A DNA stretch of 64,000 nucleotides, from contig NC_049996.1 of the NCBI RefSeq assembly GCF_000003815.2, forward strand, positions 16,259,452 to 16,323,451, read 5' to 3'. A program made the translations under genes and the position numbers. The stretch's first letter is position 1. The number at the start of each line of letters is the position of its first letter. Under the pieces are notes generated by a model. It had not been told where the DNA came from and searched no databases. It saw nothing but the letters and a program-made list of their open reading frames with translations. The stretch comes from Branchiostoma floridae (taxonomy: Eukaryota > Chordata > Leptocardii > Amphioxiformes > Branchiostomatidae). Positions 1 to 13,500 of the stretch are shown here, in pieces.

Positions 1-95
1 AAAAATGTTCGCGGTGGATTTAATTTCGCGGTAAAGTGGTCGCCGCGAAAACCGCGAACATTAATCCACCGCGAACATTTCTGCATTTACAGTAG
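1..95. mobile_element. palindromic MITE 'TACTGTAAATGC', copy 1 (cut by window edge)
   Basis: Right half of the family: AAAAATGTTCGCGGTGG, CCGCGAACATTAATCC and the terminal TGCATTTACAGTA. Confidence 0.8.
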
Positions 96-96
96 T

Positions 97-1060
97 CTAC
101 TGATCAGGGAAAGTTCACTAACAATCATAGTATCAGGGGCCAGGGTAAACAAGTTTCAAGATTTACACCATGAAAACATCACTGTCATGTTCTGAAGAAC
201 CCAATGATGAGCGTTTATGAATCATCCCTGTGACATAGTCAAACAAATAAACAAACAAGTTTTTTGATGAGGCTACATTTAGCAGGCTCCCCCTGCATAT
301 CTAGTGAAGCTTCCCCATGATGCCCAGGGTACATACCACAGACATACCGAAGTCCCAGCATGCTCTAGCTACCAGAGCAAACATGGAAGGTGAAGATCAA
401 ATTCACGCGGGCCAGAACAAGGGAACAGTTTGGTTCTAGTCGAGAAATAAAATCTAAAAAAAATTTAAGAGAGCTTCTAGCAGTTCTGTGTTTGTCATCC
501 ACTATGCTGAATAAAATGATTAGATTAGAAACCAAGTTTCATGTAAAAGGGAGGGTAGAAGTAATACAAGGTCGTCCTCAAGGTTACAGCCATACTTTCA
601 GTATAATTATACTGGAACATTAGGTCATCCTGAAGGCCATTGTTTCCTTCTGACCATAAGAATGTGTGAAGGAGGCATAAATCTGCACACAGGTTCCGTT
701 GGAAGGAAATTGCTTTTTGCTCAATAACCTTGTCGCATTCTAAACACAGTAGGTCATGGCGCCTTCTACAGTCTTGCAGAAAATGGTTTCTGGTTTATAG
801 GACGAGTCCAGAACAGAGTGTACACACTTCGTAAACGTCTGTTGCTTGTGTGAGGAAAATAGATTCACTTCAATTTCTCTGCAAAAGCTGCAGTGCTCCA
901 GCTCCACCTAGTGGGCATATAATGAATTGCACAAGGCTTCAAATACAACATATGCAAGTTTGTGAATGTAAAATTGGTGCTGTGCAAGTAATTTCAGACC
1001 AAGTTTGCGTGAGTGCAAGTGGATTACCCAATAATGGACCACTAGCAATGAGATAATGAT
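97..1060. other. intergenic/intronic, nothing supported
   Basis: AT-rich sequence downstream of the MPP-like exon 2 (inside its next intron). Two short plus-strand ORFs (390-623, 850-1056) lack gene-like features. Confidence 0.5.
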
Positions 1061-1065
1061 AACTT

Positions 1066-1485
1066 ATTAACCTAGTTAGTAATATCAATAACTCACCCTA
1101 ACAAGGGACTTTAGACCCTTCAGCAAGATCAGGTCAGCGATTGGCTAATGCTGACTAATAGACTCATTAACTTATCATTAACTAATTAACTAAGTTATCA
1201 ATATTGTTTTAACTCACCCTAACCAGAGACTTCATGAAAGGGCTGTCCATCAGATCATTAGCTAACATACAGACCAATCAACTCGATAACTAAGTTAGTA
1301 ATATCAATAACTCACCCTAACCAGGGAGTTCATGACCTTTGAGGAAGATCAGGTCGGTGTCCTAGGCTAACTCTTTGACTAATTAACTCATCATTATCAA
1401 CTGATTAACTTAGCTAACTCACCCTAACGAGTGACTTCATGACAGGACTGTCCATCAGACCCTTCAGGAAGATCAGGTCCGTGTC
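1066..1485 (-). repeat. tandem array of MPP exon-2 end plus 5' splice site
   Basis: The functional exon end and donor (1423-1485) are followed at about 1310, 1213 and 1093 by three diverged copies of the same block. Each preserves the GGGTGAG donor core, the sequence coding for the exon's last residues and a stretch of intron (TTAGTTATTGATATT-like on the minus strand). Spacing is about 100-120 bp. Copies differ by substitutions and small gaps, so they are not recent. Confidence 0.8.
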
Positions 1486-1541
1486 CTTCGCTCCGGCACT
1501 CCCAAGATCCTCCATGTTGTCGAGCACGGCCTGAACTGCGG
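1423..1541 (-). CDS. MPP2/6-like exon 2, first L27 domain
   Basis: After a CCCTCCCCCCAG acceptor it encodes AVQAVLDNMEDLGSAGAKDT, then DLIFLKGLMDSPVMKSLVR, to a GTGAGT donor in phase 0. DLIFLKG, the D/ESP motif and KSL are hallmarks of the MPP2/MPP6 N-terminal L27 helix pair, which heterodimerises with other L27 proteins. The reading direction is towards base 1, so downstream exons are outside the window. Three partial copies of the exon end plus donor follow at 1066-1370. Confidence 0.9.
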
Positions 1542-4500
1542 CTGGGGGGAGGGGGGCCGCAAGGTCAAACTCACAAGGTCACACAAAACTCACTGTTTTC
1601 TACTTAATTAGTATTGAAACAATAAACAATACATATGACAGATAGTTAGACATCATAGATTCTAAAGTATGACCATGTCAATGTACTGACACTGTATATA
1701 TAAAACTTTATCAATGGCATTTTACTAGCAAAGAAAAACATGTCATATGTTTGTGCAGTGTCGCTAACATACAGCTCATGTATGTTGAGTGCATAAGATG
1801 TAGCGAGATGTTTCAAAGGAGGGACAAATCATGAGATGTGGAAAGGGGGTGGAGTTCAGGGGAGGAGCAGTTAGTAGAAGTGGGTCCATCTCAATGCAAG
1901 GAGAGAGCATGATATGTACAAATAGCGAAAGGTGTTTTTCCTAGACTATTTAATCACAGTAACTATAACGCTTTACCCAGTTCCTCATATGGCTGCAAAA
2001 GAACATATTTCCTACTACAAACAATGGCACAAAGTCATGCATGAAGCTGAGAAGGAAAAAACGATGATTGTCGACGTTATAAAACAAGAATGGAAAACTG
2101 GCCTCACCAATACAATCTTTTGCTTCCCTGTTGGCAAAATTTTCTGACAACCAAATGCAACATGACAGACACGTCTGTCTATTGTGCAATGATAAGAACA
2201 TATTTTCTACTTGGAGGGTTACAGTCAAATAAATGCAGACTAGTTTTGCAGAAAATAATATGGAAAACAAGACATTGTACTGGTTTGGCCTTTCAGTGAC
2301 CTTTGACCTACCATCATATTCTTTATGAACGTTTGTGACGTAGTCCATAAACAAGGCTAGAAACAAGATGATAAACAATTTGTTTGTTTGTTTATAAACT
2401 TTGTTTATATCCTATAAACAAGGCTTGAAACAAACAAAACCAGAAAGTTTCTTGTTGATAAATGTTTCTAAAATGTCAATGCTATATGATAAACAGGGAT
2501 GATAAACAACTTTTTTGCAGAAACAAAATTGGTTTTCGCTATAAATGAAGCGCAGCACAGCAAACGTACAAATGATGCTAAAGGTGACCCAGCCATATTG
2601 TCCTTTAAGTATTGATACATATGATATATTATGGTCACACCAATCTATTTTCTCGTAGACATTTTCAATCAAAATTTCATCAAGAAATCAAGATGAAGAC
2701 AAGGGCTGGGAGAAACAGGACAGTTATTTCTTTCCCTGAAACTGTGTACCAAGGTAAAGACTTTCCCTCAGACTCTGTTTTCTTGTTGATCGTCAAAATC
2801 CTCACGGCAAGAAAATAAATTCATGTACTAGTAGCCTAACCAAAAAACTGCATCCCCTCTGCCCAGACCAGCCATCCACAAAATGGAGCTAACTACAGAA
2901 TCATGAAACCTGAGCACAAATCAATACTGCACAACCTCAATGTCAGGCATACTGCAGATGGAGGCCAACATCACATCCAGGTTCAGGTTCAGGTACAGCA
3001 AAGAACGGGAATCTAGTCAGGGTTTTACTATCAATGTCAGATACTGCAGATGGAGGCCAATATTGCATCCAGGTTCAAGTTCAAGAGGGAAAAGAGCTGT
3101 AGAAAATTGTCTATATGGACCATGTCCATGTCAGATACTGCTGAAGGCCAATATCGCAAAAAGGTTCAAGTTCGGGTTCAACAAGGAATAGAACTGTGGG
3201 CAATCATGATCATCTATTCTAGGTTTTACTGTTTATGTCAGATATTGCAACTGGAGGCCAATATTGCATCCAGGTTCAGGTTCAGGTTCAACAAGGAAAA
3301 GAACTGCAGAATAATCTATTCTGGGTTTTACTGTCCATGTCAGATACTGAAGGCCAATATCACCTCTCAAGTTCTGGTTCAGGAATCATGTAACACAGGA
3401 ATCATGAATTCCAGGAACTACAACGGTATCTATTCTGGGCTTTACTGTCTATGTCAGATAGTGACAGATAGTACTGAAGCTGAAGGCCAATCAAAGTTTA
3501 GCTTCAGGAATCATGTTTTCCAGGAATGATCTATTCCAAGAATTATCTAGTCCAGGAATTATCTATTCTGGGTTTTACTGTCCATGTCAGATACTTGAGC
3601 CAAAGGCCAATATCACCTCTTTGTTCATGTATCCAGGAACTATCTATTCCAGGAATTATCATTCCAGGAATTATCTATTACAGTAATTATTAGTTCCAGT
3701 AATTATCAATTCCAGGCATTATCGATTCTAAGGATTATCTGTTCCAGGAATTATCTGTTCCTGGAATTATCTATAATTCCAGGAAGAATTATCTATTCCA
3801 GGTTTCCAGTCTGAGAAATGTTAGATCTGATAGTTTTAGGCACTCGATTTCAGAATACGTTTTATTGAGGAGGACATTTCCAAGATGCTAATCAGTTAGT
3901 GCTTTTCTGTCAGTAGTATGTCAACTTAGTATGTCTCTGCAGCAAGAAATTATTGGTGCATGGGGAGATTATGATTGTGCAAATGTCATGTTATAGCTGT
4001 ACTTATATATAGCTAGCCCAATATTGTATCGCCATATCAGCCAGTATCAGCCTGATATGGTTCAATGGAATAATGTATAATTTCAGTTCTCAATGAATTT
4101 GAAACCGCTGTATTTCTAAAGCTGCCAAGTACATTGTATATATTGTAATTTGTACTCCTCGAGTACTGTGCTTTTTATACACATTTCATTCAACAGTTTA
4201 AAAAAGCATGCTGTTCATGACGTAATTCAGACGCAGGAGAAATGGACGTATATTTGGCAACCTCAGCGTTACTAAGACCAATGTAGCATTACTGCATGGG
4301 TAATTTATATGTAGATTTCAACCTTTATTGTCTATCAGCAGAGTGAAAGTCATTTTCCCTATCCAGAGGCAGAACCAGGCAATAAAGCAGTGATCCTAAC
4401 TGTATACTCAGGCAACACCAAGTTAATTTGTTGGTTCCCATACTTATCAAAACTGAACTGGAAACTCTACAGCTTTTTTTTTTCTAGTTAGCTATACTTG

Positions 4501-7500
4501 TATAGCCGGAGTACCATGTGCATCCTCCATAGTGACCGCTGGCTCACTACTTTCGTTAGCAAGCGAAAGTACTGAGCCAGCGGTCACAATGGAGGATGGT
4601 ACTCCGGCTAGTACTTGTATTGAATTGCTTCTTCCAGTTCATCATCGTGATGCCGAAAAAGAGTGATGGATGTCACTCAAACCGTTGGGAAGGAAATCAA
4701 TTTTTTTTTATACAGTTGTAGAGAATGAATTGTATAATACATTGTTTATGTAGATGTCTAACCTTTATAACCTCACCAACATGAGTATGGGAGCCCTGGT
4801 AAACTTAGAACAAGGCTGATACTCAGGAAAATCAATGTGAAAACTGAGTTGGAAAGAAACTAGGAAAGTCTGTACCTTGGTGCACACAGTTTCAGGGAGT
4901 GGATATAGTCAGACTCAGATTCAAGTTTTCTTCCAGATTTGTTTACATCTTGAAAACTCACTGAATTCTTACTGAGAATGTCTAAAAAACTGTAGAAATG
5001 GATGTGGCTAAAGCAATCCATAGAATTCTTACTGCAATGAATAATACATTCAAATATTGAAAAATCAAACTGAAGAAATCTAGCAGATCAGCGATGTTGA
5101 ATATTGTTGAAAGAAGAGCAATATGCAATACATGTAAATATTGTACTAGATGTTCATAATTCATGTGGCATATTGGAAAATCCTGCTACAGTAGCAATAA
5201 TGTGTAACATGATCTGATGGTTATGCACAATATACCATGGGTAATGAAATTCTTAATCCCAATAGTTTATTGGGGAAAACTATTGGGATTCAGGGGAAAA
5301 TGAACCAACTTTTCTACGATCTTGATTCATCAAAACTAAAGATATCAGATAATATGACAAATACGATCCTTAATTGATAGATATGGAAATATCCAAGTTC
5401 TAAGAGACAACAGAATAGAACATACTTTGTTGGACAAATTTTGAATTCACATATTTTGACTGAGGTGTTTGGGAGATGAGTAAGAATCTGCTAACTGCAC
5501 CTTAAACAAGAGAGAATCTCATAAGCTAACGCATTTTATTGCAAGTTTTATTTTACCACCTATTCCTGATTCCCAAGGCCAATGTCAATTCTACAGAGGA
5601 GAAAGTAAAAGCTCCAAGTAAAAGTTCCAATAAACAAGCAGCTGCGTTAGTTTTGCCAGCTAATTAAGTCAGGTCAGAAATAATGAAATGACTGAGTTTT
5701 TGCTTATCACAACTAATGAAATCATTGTGTGTAGCGAATGTACGGCTGGGAGAAGCAACACATTTAAATGTGTCCAAATTAGATTTCGCTACACGGTCCG
5801 GTTTGCTTGGATCTGTGACGAGAGTCTATATTCAGGCTATCTGGGTCAATGGGAAAGGGATGGTTCATTAATTCTGTTTAATGAGGGGGAGGTTCATTAT
5901 ATACCCATCTCACAAGGGATGCACCTTAATTTCCAATTAGGGAGTCCTGCTGCATTCATTCTCAATCAGGTGCCACACTATACTAAGGAATCAATGATAT
6001 TGGGATGGATGTAAACATGTCGGAAAGAAATTCAGCATTACAAGTAAATGAAAAAGGTTGGCATAGATATTTGTGGACAGCTCTTTCTATCACAGCTTCT
6101 TGTGACTAGAAAAATGTAACTACAGTTCAACGTTCCGGGGAAATTCCCATTTATGGTTCAGGAGCAATAAACCATGATTTGATGTATTATAGGGAGTGCA
6201 AAGCAACGCATTTAGGAGAAAAAGACATCTCAGCCAGTAGTTAGACAGTCCTGTGATGTCCAAAGATCGCCAAGATCTACAACAAAGTACAACTTCTTTG
6301 TCAGTTTTATTTCCTGGCGATAAACCGGATAGTGACTGTGTATTCTACCAATTTATGACACCAGACATAGTCAAGAGGTAAAACTAAAAAAAAACACTTT
6401 CCTCAATTTCCTGTAGAGATAGTCTAGATGGGTTTGCTAGAAGATCTTAGATTTATGGCCATACAGAGTAGAACTAAAAGCACTTTGCAGCACACGGGAA
6501 ATGATGACCCAGCGATAACCCTACACTACTCCACTGTACTCTCCAAGCTGAGGTTCTTTTCTAGCTGTTTTATTGTGTTTTTAGGCTTTTTTAGCAGGTT
6601 TCCTACACTGCTGGGGAAAACATACTCTCTAAGCAGAAGTTTGGCTTCGGAATCCACTGTTTTTTTAATGTGTTTTAGGTGTATTATCTGGCTTTCTCTT
6701 TTGTGCTGTCTTCCATCCATAGAAGGCAGCGCCTCCAAAGATGGTTCTCCACATAGGTCTGAAGTGGGCTACCTTCTAGGCAGTGTTTAAGTCTAGGTTT
6801 CTTTGTTTGTTTGGTAGTACAACAATTGTCATAATCTGATATTTTCCTAAATTGTCCCACATAAAAGATTAAAATTGGTTTCTGAAATCTTTAAGGATGA
6901 TTTTAAAACCTGACAAACACACAACATGCCTTCTTGGTCCTGTGTATGTCCCACTAACAAACCAGGCTGCTGGGAAAATCTTTATCTCAGGTTCTCACCT
7001 GCCTATCACACCTGTTATTTCACACCTGGCTGCACACCTGGTACAGGTAAGGTGAGCTATCCGCTGACCCCATGACCTCTGGTGACCCCAATTTGTTGAG
7101 TTGCCATCAAGAGGAAATGTCTCACAAAATCTATTCCATTTTAAACCCACGTCAATAGATTTTCACGTCAAAATATAGTGCTTACCAACAAGCTTTCGAT
7201 AAGTCCTCTGATCCTTCTCAAGTTGAAATGACCCAGAGCCTAAGTCAACTTGAGAAGGATCATAGGACTGATCGAAAGCTTGTTGGTATTACGCGCTTTA
7301 TTTTGTGCACGGATATAAAGTCTTAAAATTGTAACATAATGTACCATGAGGTTAAGGTAGTGACGAAAGGATGAGCTCTACAGGAGTTTGACAGCATCTG
7401 ACTACATTCACTCCCTGAAACTGCCACTGACAATTACTTGTTTTGTCACATTGAGAAGCTCATATCTAAGGCAGAAAACAAAAACCACCTGCATTTTAAA

Positions 7501-10500
7501 ATGGTCAATCTGAAGCAGATGCATTTTACTGCAATTATGGAAAGTCTTATTTTACCATCTATTCCTGATTCTCCAATTCTATTTAACACTTTGTATGTTT
7601 ATTTTCAAGGTCAATATCAAGCCTTTTTTCTTTGTTCTGTTTCTCTCTCTGGTCTTGTTGGGACCTGATTATTATTTCATGATGAGCACAATGCACAGCT
7701 GGCCTCATCAACATATTTCTAAGAATTCTAACATGACATTGTGAATTTTTTATGGTATCGAAACACAGCTGTTTTCTGTATTGCTTTGTTTGGCACTTTT
7801 TTTTATCTGCTTGGCCCTGTGTGCATTTCAGTAAAGCTTTCAAATTGGAAAATGTTGATATGGCTGAAACTGCAAAATTTAATGATTTGTTCAGTTCTAC
7901 TTCTACAGGCGAACAAGTGCCTCACAGCACATCGTGTCTTGGATTTTAATGCATATTACACACCAAATTGTCTTTTAGTGTTACAATTCATTTCACAATT
8001 TAATAGAAGAAATAAAAGAATTTTGCCTCTGATGAATAAAAAAGCTACAACTACTGTAGACATCAAATACACTGTACAGGCAATTTTATCCTGCTTTTCA
8101 CACATTTCAATATTTGTCTCTTTTTTTTGGTAGCTGATTATTCATTTATGATTCCTCAGAATAGACCAGTTCTGTCTCTTTTTTGGTAACCAATTATTTT
8201 TCATTTATGATTCCTTAGTACAGACCGATCCCATCAATATGCCAAATATTTCTGACATGTCCAATATGCTGATGAATAAACATCCCAGTGATAAGATCCG
8301 TGATACAAAAGCCACAGAAGCAAGGTAAGTTTTGTAAACTGTCAGACATTTCAGACAGCATCTACTATCTTTTATGAGTGACTTTCAACATACTGATTAT
8401 GCTCAATGTTGCTTTTTGATGTAATTTTTCATAATGGATTTCACAGCACCATCTTCTTCTCTGCGTGTCACAGTAACAACTATGGGTAATTATCTCCTCT
8501 ATAAAAACACTCATCAATGGAAATTAACCATTCTCAAGGGAATTCCCTGCCAGGGCTAACTGAACAAATTAAATAAAATAAAATGGAGTTTTTATGAAAA
8601 ATATGGAAAACACGGCACATCTTTCTGTAGAAAAATATGGCACGGTTCTACAGCTGCATTTTATGAATGCTTGGAAATGATATATTTCCCAAAACGTGAA
8701 TTTTTCTCTTTTAAACTTTGAAGACATGTTTCTGATGAATCTGCAACANNNNNNNNNNNNNNNNNNNNNNNNNNNNNNNNNNNNNNNNNNNNNNNNNNNN
8801 NNNNNNNNNNNNNNNNNNNNNNNNNNNNNNNNNNNNNNNNNNNNNNNNNNNNNNNNNNNNNNNNNNNNNNNNNNNNNNNNNNNNNNNNNNNNNNNNNNNN
8901 NNNNNNNNNNNNNNNNNNNNNNNNNNNNNNNNNNNNNNNNNNNNNNNNNNNNNNNNNNNNNNNNNNNNNNNNNNNNNNNNNNNNNNNNNNNNNNNNNNNN
9001 NNNNNNNNNNNNNNNNNNNNNNNNNNNNNNNNNNNNNNNNNNNNNNNNNNNNNNNNNNNNNNNNNNNNNNNNNNNNNNNNNNNNNNNNNNNNNNNNNNNN
9101 NNNNNNNNNNNNNNNNNNNNNNNNNNNNNNNNNNNNNNNNNNNNNNNNNNNNNNNNNNNNNNNNNNNNNNNNNNNNNNNNNNNNNNNNNNNNNNNNNNNN
9201 NNNNNNNNNNNNNNNNNNNNNNNNNNNNNNNNNNNNNNNNNNNNNNNNNNNNNNNNNNNNNNNNNNNNNNNNNNNNNNNNNNNNNNNNNNNNNNNNNNNN
9301 NNNNNNNNNNNNNNNNNNNNNNNNNNNNNNNNNNNNNNNNNNNNNNNNNNNNNNNNNNNNNNNNNNNNNNNNNNNNNNNNNNNNNNNNNNNNNNNNNNNN
9401 NNNNNNNNNNNNNNNNNNNNNNNNNNNNNNNNNNNNNNNNNNNNNNNNNNNNNNNNNNNNNNNNNNNNNNNNNNNNNNNNNNNNNNNNNNNNNNNNNNNN
9501 NNNNNNNNNNNNNNNNNNNNNNNNNNNNNNNNNNNNNNNNNNNNNNNNNNNNNNNNNNNNNNNNNNNNNNNNNNNNNNNNNNNNNNNNNNNNNNNNNNNN
9601 NNNNNNNNNNNNNNNNNNNNNNNNNNNNNNNNNNNNNNNNNNNNNNNNNNNNNNNNNNNNNNNNNNNNNNGCTGATTGGTCTGTGCCTCGTCCAATGGGA
9701 GAGTGTCGGTGCTCTCCAGAAGGTGTCGACTTTCTTCCTTCGTTAGGAGCGACATTCTTAAGGCAGCGCTGCGTCTTATAGATGTCTTAAACAATCCTTA
9801 AACTGCACTCCTGTGTCTTACAAAGGTTGGCAAGGACCCTTAATCCAGTGGCCTTGAGTTCAATCCGTCTCAGGGTTTTTTAAGTGGCACTTTTTATGTT
9901 GTTCATCCGTCTCACAAGGATTCTTCAAGTGTTGTCCTTGACACGAGCTTCTTAACCCGCACTCCTCGGCCTCACATACGTCTCAGAAGGACCCTTAACC
10001 CGAAAGATTAAGCAGGCACATGAGAGGAAGTGTCTCAGTCGAGGGGGAAGGTCTAATGGCACTCCTGGTCTCCACAGTGGTGAGAAACCTTGAGTCAGGC
10101 AGATGAAGACTCGGTGAGGAGAGTGACCATTAGTTATGCTACAAGTGTTTGTCCTGTAATCCACACTGAGGAGAAACCCTGGTGTTACATGTAGGTCAGG
10201 TAATGGTACAGTTTGATGGAGACTCGGGTGGGAGAGTGACCGTTTGTTATGCCACACGTGTCCGTCCTGATCCGCACAGGAGACCGACCCTCTAACAGGG
10301 ACAGGCCTGATGGAATTTTACAGTCCGTTCGACCTTAACATGCTACAAACGTGGTTATAAATCCTGTCAGCACTCGCACTGGAGACAAACCCTGTAAAAT
10401 ATCACTCCACAGTGGAGAGGAACCCTTGAAGCAGGCTGTAGGGGTCCTTTGGTTACATCAGTGTCATGTAGATTCTATTGATCACCCACACAGGGGAGAA

Positions 10501-13500
10501 ACCCTGGAAATTCTGCACAGGAGAAACTCTCTCATCAGTAACTATAGTACTGTAGGTGTCTCACTCCTAGTCGCATTCCAGAATGAAGATTGATCTTGTT
10601 GTTGCACATGTACTCTTTCACTTTTACACCCTTCCTTGGAAGCATCCAATGACTCCTTGTAGGGTTCCACGTTGGAAGTATTTCACTCACTTTCTCTCTT
10701 GTAGAACAGATTCTGATAGCTCTCCACAATGGAGAGTAACCCTTTGGTTCAGCATATAATCCACATTCACTGGTGCAGAGAAACCCTCTTGTTGTTATCA
10801 CTGCATCTCCTTATGTAACAGTCCACCTTCGGCAATGTAACAGCTGGACAGTCACCTTTCTGGCACACCTGTGCGTCACACTTTCACTTGTGAATTCTGC
10901 CGTGGCCCCACACAGGAGAGTAACCCTCCGTCCCAGTTTAACCTTGGCTAGCACGTTCCGCCAACACGCTGACAGCAGAGGTCACACACTACACACCAGC
11001 TGGCACGGCGGCCATCTTGGATCTCCTAACACACCCTACTGAGCACGTGCAGACCACAGCTAGCCACGTCTGTCCTCCCGCACCACAGGTGTGCTCACAG
11101 GTGGGGTTACTGCAGGTGACACGACAGGTGTGATGATGACGTTGACGTCCCACTAAACCTCACACTGGGGAGGAACCCTTTGATCAGTGATACACACACA
11201 AAGAAGACGAACCAACCGATATCCACGCTGGAGAGCAGCCCTCAGTATCTACTGATCCATCAATGTATATGAGTGGGCAGGTTCAAATCAATGGCCTGGT
11301 TCGCATCAACACACAGGAACTGTACATAGATGGAAACAACTCTATCTTCGACACTCACACTGGAGAGCAACCTTCAGGAATGCTTTCTACACATCCATCA
11401 ATGTATATGAGTGGGCAGGTTCAAATCAATAGCCTGGTCCACATCAACACACAGGAACTGTACATAAATGGAAACAACTCTATCTTCGACACTCACACTG
11501 GAGAGCAACCCTCAGTACTGATATCTACACATCCATCAATGTATATGAGTGGGCAGGTCCAATTCAATAGGCATGTTTGCATCATAACACAGGAACTGTA
11601 CAATATATATGATATAGGAACAACTATCCCTCTGACATCCACACAGGAGAGCAACCCTCAATATCGACATCTACATTCAGATGCAGCAAACTATACTACA
11701 ACAGTTACAATTCAATACACTGTTTCACATCGCTAGTTTTTTTTTTAATTTATTTATTGATTGATTTACTGGTTTGGCTGTTCAGCACACACAGCCAGGG
11801 CTGCCCAACTACAGCCTGTGGCTATTACAAAGGGCTTGCATGAGTTACAAAAAAAAAAAAAAAACTGGAATAGTAGTTTGGACGGAAATAACAATTTGCA
11901 ACACTACTAATTATATGAAATTTGATGACCCAGATACAGAGATGAAAGCCTGGAAAATACCCGGGAGCCAGCGACCCAGTTTTGCTCCAACCTTATCTCC
12001 ATGGTAATCAGGGCTTGTTGTAGACTCTCGCCTCGGGGCTAATTACAGGTAATAACACGATGGAAGGGACGTAATTGACTGCATGGAAAGGGCGGAAAAA
12101 CACGAGTGAAAACTTCTATTTGTGATGATAACAGCGAGTGGCTATATATAAGGATTGACGGTTTTATTTTGAAGCAGTAAAAAAATGATTTGACCCATTT
12201 TTGTTTGACAAGACAAAATTCAATGAAAGAAACTTTATTGCAAATTCTTTCCCGTGGGCTAATTGCTGGTAAACATGAAAGGGTACAGTGTACATTACTG
12301 TAAATGCATTTGAGTTCGCAGGGATTTCATTTCGCGGAAGCAGGAAAAATGACTTTTCGCGGTGGATTTAAGTTCGCGGTAACAACACAGACTGCAGTCT
12401 AATACCATAATAGAAAAATGTTGCAAAAACCGTGAACATTAATCCACTGTGAACATTTCTGCATTTACAGTATTGCCAGTGTCTACTCTTGTCTAAAAGC
12501 TAAAACTAACATTCTGTGTTATTGCACATCAGGGAATAGACATACTTCCTGTACAGCGCACTGTATATTCAGGTCGAAAGTACATTAATTGTTACAGTAA
12601 AATTGCTTTTTCAATAAAAGCAATAAAGAATGGAACACAGCTTAGCATGCAAAGATCAAAGACTTTCTGCTCTTCAAGCACGAACAAGTCGGCAAGCAAC
12701 AACAGCTAGGATTCGAACCCTGAACTGCCTGATCCAGAAGCACTAGGTCGCTAAGTGTCACACCGAGCGATTCCATTTCAAGTCACTGAAAAGGCCATCG
12801 AATCCCAACAATAGAGCCATTAAATTTTAAAGCTCGCGTAGGTCCCCAATGAGCCGATATTTTTCCTACCACAATGGCTGGTGAAGGGGACAAACAGAAT
12901 TATCTATTCAGACTGACGGCTGACACTAGCATGGACTGTAGCCTATATAAAACATGAATGCCACGATAACAATTCAACTACAAATATACAAAAATATCCA
13001 ATATTGAGGCCTATTGATCTATTCGTCTGGTTCTTTGTCAGTTTTAGGTATACCCCAGTCACATTTGACGATTCTGCGGCAATCGCCCAAGCCTTGCTTA
13101 TAATAATAACTCTATTGCACAACATTTGTACAACAAGGTACAAAGTGTGGCTTATATGTGACAGGGACGGGTTTCAGGTGAAAAATATGTGCAACCCTCT
13201 GTCGATCTTAAATATGGCCGATTTTCCATCGATACGCCCGAAGATCGTGGATAATGTAGGGGTAGTAGCAATTCACAAGAGACTTGGTGGAAATCTTGCA
13301 CCATGACCATTTTGTGCTCCACAATGGCTGGTGAAGGGGACAAACAGAATTATCTATTGAGACTGATGGCTGACACTAGCATGGCGGCTGCTGGGTTGTA
13401 GCCTGCTGAGCCTTAAATCATTTTCTGTCCCCTCGTTTTGAGTCGTATCGAGTGCCCTATAGGTGCGAGATGTCTTAGGGGGTCCCGGGGGCATGCACCC

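Noticed and set aside
1466-1560. Assigning the L27 exon to MPP7 because MPP7 neighbours WAC in human
   Set aside because: The residues (VLDN, DLIFLKG, SPVMKSL) and the MPVA start fit MPP2/MPP6, not the MPP7 N-terminus.
5688-6014. 108-codon plus-strand ORF as a gene
   Set aside because: No recognisable domain, no splice context or conserved motif. The length is within chance for AT-rich intron sequence of this size.
8661-9794. ORFs of about 370 codons on both strands
   Set aside because: They are almost entirely N from the assembly gap.
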